A model generated the notes under the pieces. It was given only the letters and a program-made list of their open reading frames with translations, was not told the origin of the DNA and did not search any database. A stretch of 64,000 nucleotides of DNA. Source: Bacteroidota bacterium. Lineage in GTDB: Bacteria; Bacteroidota; Bacteroidia; NS11-12g; UBA955. Positions 61,201 to 64,000 of the stretch are shown here, in pieces. Numbering within the stretch: the first letter of the stretch is position 1; each line of letters opens with the position of its first letter. The stretch covers positions 115,887 to 179,886 of the forward strand of contig JAEUUL010000022.1 of the NCBI GenBank assembly GCA_016787485.1, read 5' to 3'. Made by a program: the position numbers and the translations under genes.

Positions 61201-63366
61201 TTCCACTTCTATTCCTTCATTCATCCGACCGGCCAGAATCCAGCCCAGTTGCAGGTGCATCACACTGCGTTCTTCATCGGCGGTAAGAGAGTACAATGCC
61301 TGCTGAATGCGGTCATGAACAAAGCTATAGGTTGCATTCAATACAGCACTGGACTGGCCGATGTACTTGTAGTTTTCGCTTACCGGAAAAATAAATTCCT
61401 CCCGGATGGCCAAATCCAGATTATGTGCAATTTCTTCCCGACTGATGTCTGAAATCAACAGTCCAATTGTTTCAATATCAAATGTGCGGTTGATGGCGGC
61501 TGCATTTTTTAAAACCCGCACACAAACCGGAGACAATTTACTGGCACGCGCCAAAATCAGATCCACCACATTGTCTGTAATGGTTATCTGCTGGATCCCA
61601 TCCTGATTCCAGGTCCAGCATGCAGGGAGTCGGGTTATATCATAAACAAGCAGATTTTTTTCGCATAATGTTCTTACAAATTCTGAAATAAAAAATGGAT
61701 TTCCCCGTGTTTTTTCAAACACAATATGCGAAAGTGGCTGCACCTGGCTCGCGGTTTGTCTCAGGCCATCAGCAAGCATTTCTGTTACATGTTCTTCTTT
61801 CAATGGCTCAAGAGTAATGCTGTGAAAACCTCTTGCATGTTCTGCCACTTCATGCAACCAGGATACAAAAGGACTTCTTTCATCCAATTGCTGATCGCGG
61901 TATGCGCCAACGAACATAATAAATCCGGATGTACCATTTTCAAGCAGCCATTTCATGAGATTAAGGCTGGCCTGATCCGCCCACTGCAGATCATCCAAAA
62001 AGATAACCAGTGGGGTTTCTGTGTTTACCAATGAGGAGATAAACAGACGTATGGCCATACGAAACCGGTTTTCCGCTTCCTTGGCGGTGAGTGCAGGAGG
62101 TGGAGGTATGCTCCCTACGATATGCCGGGTGCTGGGAATCAATTCCACAATCAAACCCAGATTCGGACCCAATCTTTCATGCAATGTTTCATTGATGATT
62201 TGCAGCTTTTGGTCAGACTCTTTCAGCAATTTCCCTACAATATCATCGAAGGCCTGCAGCATGGCGCTGTAAGGAATATTGCGGCTGTACTGATCGAACT
62301 TTCCTTCTACAAAATACCCTTTGGAGCCTGTTACATGCTTTTTCAATTCATGCACAAAGGCCGTTTTACCTATACCGGCAGTACCCTTTACTAGCACAGT
62401 GGTGCTGCTGCCATTCATCATTTGTTGAAAGGCACTTTCCAGTTTCAATAACTCTTCTGTGCGGCCATATAATTTTTGCTGTAAATTTAATTCACCTGAA
62501 AAATCGTGAACACCCAGTGAGAAAGCAGGGATGATTCCATTGTGCGCGTATTCCCGCAAACAAAATTCCAGATCAACAAGCAAACCAGCGGCACCCTGGT
62601 ATCTGTCTTCGGCCTGTTTGGCCAGTAGTTTCAAAATAATTTCTGAAACCATTTCCGGAATCACAGGCCTTATATGCGATGGCGATTCCGGTTTTTCCGC
62701 CATATGTGCGTGCACCAATTCCAGCGGATCGGTAGCCAGAAAAGGAAGTCGCTGTGTAGCCAGTTCAAAAAGGGTTACACCCAGAGAATACATATCGGCC
62801 CGGGTATCCAGGCTGCGGTTCATTCTTCCGGTTTGTTCAGGAGACATATACAGCAAGGTACCTTCCATGTCTTCACTGCTGATCAGCCGGTTAATTTCGC
62901 TGCGTTTTCCTGTAGAAATACCAAAATCAATAATGCAAATCTGCAGCGTATTCGGATCAATTAAAATATTGGCCGGATTGATATCCTTGTGAATGATTTG
63001 TCCGGCATGTATTTGCTGCAATGCTTTTGTAATACCCATTGAAATTTCCAAAAACTGGAGTATTCCAACGTGCTTGTGGTAAATGAAATTTTTAAGAGAA
63101 ATTCCCTTAAAATCATCCATAATTAAAGCATATACACCTTCTGAATCGATAAATTCAATGGGATTTGGCACTCCGTCTGCTTTGAGATTGCCAAGAATTT
63201 CGAATTCATGGCGGAGTGATGCGATTTCCCGTGGCATGGGAATGGCTTTGCGGAGAACTTTGGCCACTACACTGGCATTGCTTCCGTTCCGCACGGCTCT
63301 GCAAATGGTTTTGGTGTGGTCGTTATAGATTTCTTCTACCACAGTATAGCCCGGTATCTGAATCAT
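58216..63366 (-). CDS. Giant signalling protein: Ser/Thr kinase - STAND-like AAA ATPase - helical repeats - GAF - adenylate cyclase
   Basis: 1716 aa, no membrane segment. Order: Ser/Thr kinase (about residues 6-280; VVAKVLRKA lysine, IIHKDINPANIL catalytic loop, IIDFGIS, YMSPEQTGRMN); AAA_16/STAND-like ATPase (about 300-600; Walker A KGTAGIGKTAF, Walker B FLDDLQWAD); TPR-like helical region (about 640-1270); GAF (about 1290-1440; LRREFLTICNENAGAQRGLFLL, YLENNLSNHIF); coiled coil (about 1455-1490); class III cyclase (about 1500-1690). The cyclase has FTDIVNFT and TLGDGYMAVSG (metal Asps), Lys in PIKTLGD and Asp in HFDFYGD (adenylate type), and TINTAARME. It should make cAMP under control of kinase, ATPase and GAF. 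Its ATG overlaps the stop of the upstream carotenoid-oxygenase-like gene (ATGA). Confidence 0.92.
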   Translation of the reverse strand: MIQIPGYTVVEEIYNDHTKTICRAVRNGSNASVVAKVLRKAIPMPREIASLRHEFEILGNLKADGVPNPIEFIDSEGVYALIMDDFKGISLKNFIYHKHVGILQFLEISMGITKALQQIHAGQIIHKDINPANILIDPNTLQICIIDFGISTGKRSEINRLISSEDMEGTLLYMSPEQTGRMNRSLDTRADMYSLGVTLFELATQRLPFLATDPLELVHAHMAEKPESPSHIRPVIPEMVSEIILKLLAKQAEDRYQGAAGLLVDLEFCLREYAHNGIIPAFSLGVHDFSGELNLQQKLYGRTEELLKLESAFQQMMNGSSTTVLVKGTAGIGKTAFVHELKKHVTGSKGYFVEGKFDQYSRNIPYSAMLQAFDDIVGKLLKESDQKLQIINETLHERLGPNLGLIVELIPSTRHIVGSIPPPPALTAKEAENRFRMAIRLFISSLVNTETPLVIFLDDLQWADQASLNLMKWLLENGTSGFIMFVGAYRDQQLDERSPFVSWLHEVAEHARGFHSITLEPLKEEHVTEMLADGLRQTASQVQPLSHIVFEKTRGNPFFISEFVRTLCEKNLLVYDITRLPACWTWNQDGIQQITITDNVVDLILARASKLSPVCVRVLKNAAAINRTFDIETIGLLISDISREEIAHNLDLAIREEFIFPVSENYKYIGQSSAVLNATYSFVHDRIQQALYSLTADEERSVMHLQLGWILAGRMNEGIEVELMEVVGHLNQALPMITVPEQRMALAGMNVGAGKKAKESNAYAHAIELFRTAIDLLPPDAWKTCNELAFGANILLAESEFLHGNFPESENIYNHILEEATDLHQQAAAICLKMILYIYSGRYGDAIDMAHKGLALFGFDLPNPELPDSIPNAMGKTLGLLGNRDVQSIVDSEAMSDPNMIMVNNILAILLPAAFLSKQSNLWTIGVLEMTSLLLEKGITQPGALGLASFGMMVGQILGDTQKAHDIGETAIAITEKLDDPTRDSQLKFVSGAFLSSWVKDPEFCIDRLDESTSSGLQYGDLIYAGYSLQVKTGFYFYNFYPLRDFVSALDQAIPLAQSLGARDVLSSLHGSRDVVVYEMDPSISELRIEEVTEEEWVGKMFAEGFIFPVGVYDSIRGAMHLINGDDASVLACVGRFQLYKDAFFSNLVSVYMRFLEVTALTRSGLKSGNITEENAKRIAELCAQTNAQNASNNRIFNNICTWMNAMEKWALNGSDACLDAMEKVIEVARDSRNYMMLGLANEIVGELYLTSGKISLSKAYLTDSHLAYEKYGVFRKTEAMRKQHPQLLYDLRGDAPAEWKSTLSNTQKFAARLDYLTVIKASQLLSGEMDPEVLRREFLTICNENAGAQRGLFLLRDNMQWHVATQMGEWHAGSDPEFTFPHSVIKYVERTGELLALPKAVEDEKFGNDPYFIHEKSQSVLCAPIRHKGRLKGILYLENNLSNHIFGKDVQEMILLLASQIGISVENAELYGKLEESNKDLESKVRERTRELSNLYAENERLLLNMLPSSIAQRLKAGETYIADYYDEISVIFTDIVNFTPLASSMDTADLIMLLNALFREFDKIMRKHGCEPIKTLGDGYMAVSGAPITNPDHAKAMANATLELMDLIADEAFWKDKIPSGVKIVLRAGLHCGPAVGGVIGSGKYHFDFYGDTINTAARMESHGEAGTIHCSPDFMEKLQNEYHFKPRGMMEIKGKGQMSTYTLLGPLAAAAGS

Positions 63367-64000
63367 TTGTCTGCCTCCTTTCTATAGTAAGGATAGACAT
63401 GTTTTTCAAAAAGTTTTTCCATCCTTTTATTTCCTATCAATTTAAGTCTTCTTCTGAATTCCTTCTCTTCATTTACGTGATAATCAGTACGTGGTCTTTG
63501 CATTGCATCTTCAGACCAAGCCGTATGCAAAGACATGCCAAAAATAATTTCCGGATGACCCAGTTTACATACCGGGCCTTTTTTTAAATCTCCTGCGTCA
63601 AAAATCCATATTTCGGACCCGCCGCTTTTGGGAAGATGCGGATGATAATCGCTGTATACTGTGCACACGATATATCCGTCGAGTTCATCCTCAGTTCCTC
63701 CCTTTCTGGGCACAAATACCGGTGACATGCCCACTGTATTGCCAGGAAAAACAAAATAATCTGCAATCTCCATTTTGTTATTGTCCACACGAATGATATT
63801 GCTGGGCTTGCCGGTTTTTGTGTGTTTTTCAAACAATTCCAGGGGTATTAAACGATACTCATAGTCCTTGTATAGTTTATAAATAAAATCCGTGAGTAAT
63901 TCAGGAAATAACCCTCCGCACATCCAGAAAATATGGTTTATTTTCTCGGGCAATTTGTCCACCGGTGATTGACCCCGATAAGCATAAAAACTCAGATTAA
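63363..64000 (-). CDS. Carotenoid-oxygenase-like protein, C-terminal part (5' end outside window)
   Basis: The frame is open to the window edge (64000); 212 codons and the stop are visible. GNTVGMSPVFVPRKGG, LDGYIVCTVYSDYHPHL, SEIWIFDAGDLKKGPVCKLGHP and IFGMSLHTAWSED match the C-terminal blade of the carotenoid cleavage dioxygenase (RPE65/NinaB) family, where the His of the last segment is one of four iron ligands. These enzymes split carotenoids or related polyenes with O2. An in-frame GTG at 63962 is not the true start. Its stop codon is shared with the start of the kinase-cyclase gene (ATGA), so the two are translationally coupled. Confidence 0.8.
   Translation of the reverse strand, partial: NLSFYAYRGQSPVDKLPEKINHIFWMCGGLFPELLTDFIYKLYKDYEYRLIPLELFEKHTKTGKPSNIIRVDNNKMEIADYFVFPGNTVGMSPVFVPRKGGTEDELDGYIVCTVYSDYHPHLPKSGGSEIWIFDAGDLKKGPVCKLGHPEIIFGMSLHTAWSEDAMQRPRTDYHVNEEKEFRRRLKLIGNKRMEKLFEKHVYPYYRKEADK

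Noticed and set aside
1-64000. tRNA or rRNA genes and known riboswitches
   Set aside because: All intergenic stretches were read through; none shows a cloverleaf, rRNA core sequence or a riboswitch motif that I recognise.

Overview
The window looks like chromosomal DNA of a member of the Bacteroidota, perhaps of the Chitinophagales/Saprospirales side of the phylum (the order is a guess). The reasons are: outer-membrane beta-barrels with a C-terminal aromatic residue; lipoproteins; an SpoIIM/DUF4129/DUF4350/MoxR/DUF58 operon; an ExbB/ExbD pair; a misnamed 'PRPP synthetase'-type small protein; few Shine-Dalgarno sites; and Bacteroidota-type promoters (TTTG, about 20 nt, then TAnnTTTG), often only a few bases from the start codon. 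No tRNA, rRNA, CRISPR array, IS transposase or prophage gene was seen.

Layout. 0-10.6 kb: the 3' part of a DEAD-box helicase gene, a Cu+ P-type ATPase, then the tightly overlapping SpoIIM-fusion/DUF4129/DUF4350/MoxR/DUF58/SDR operon. 10.6-13.7 kb: a TPR adenylate-cyclase gene between two opposed genes for related small membrane-anchored proteins ending in CPxxC. 13.7-17.6 kb: acyl-ACP desaturase and polA. 17.9-21.3 kb: an AT-rich island of three same-direction genes separated by attC-like sites, i.e. an integron-type cassette array without an integrase in view (CALIN). It carries a compact UvrD-like helicase, a DUF4238 protein and a 156-aa protein of unknown kind. 21.3-34.8 kb: envelope genes (putative porin, lipoprotein plus barrel, M13 peptidase, orphan Hcp-like protein, glycosyltransferase, TPR protein, PagL-like enzyme). 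34.8-46.5 kb: ExbB/ExbD, DUF502, purD, a VWA protein, rsmE, two large envelope proteins, TetR, MiaE-like hydroxylase and cysS. 46.6-52.9 kb: a frameshifted small gene, the nrnA-FKBP-rfbB-lipoprotein operon, and an M16 peptidase-AlbA_2-small-protein operon. 52.8-64 kb: a gluzincin/propeller/barrel protein, an SDR, a barrel, and a 1716-residue kinase-AAA-GAF-cyclase gene translationally coupled to a carotenoid-oxygenase-like gene that runs off the window.

How the parts work together. Most of the window is housekeeping and envelope biology. Two themes stand out. One is cAMP signalling: two class III cyclases, both with adenylate-type substrate residues, one periplasm-facing through TPRs and one fused to a Ser/Thr kinase and a STAND-like ATPase. 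The other is the cassette array. The 5' end of each cassette is the reverse complement of the R'' box at its own 3' end (8/8, 7/8 and 10/10 bases), as expected of modules that once existed as circles. The functions of the cassette cargo are unknown; phage defence is one possible role, but that is inference.
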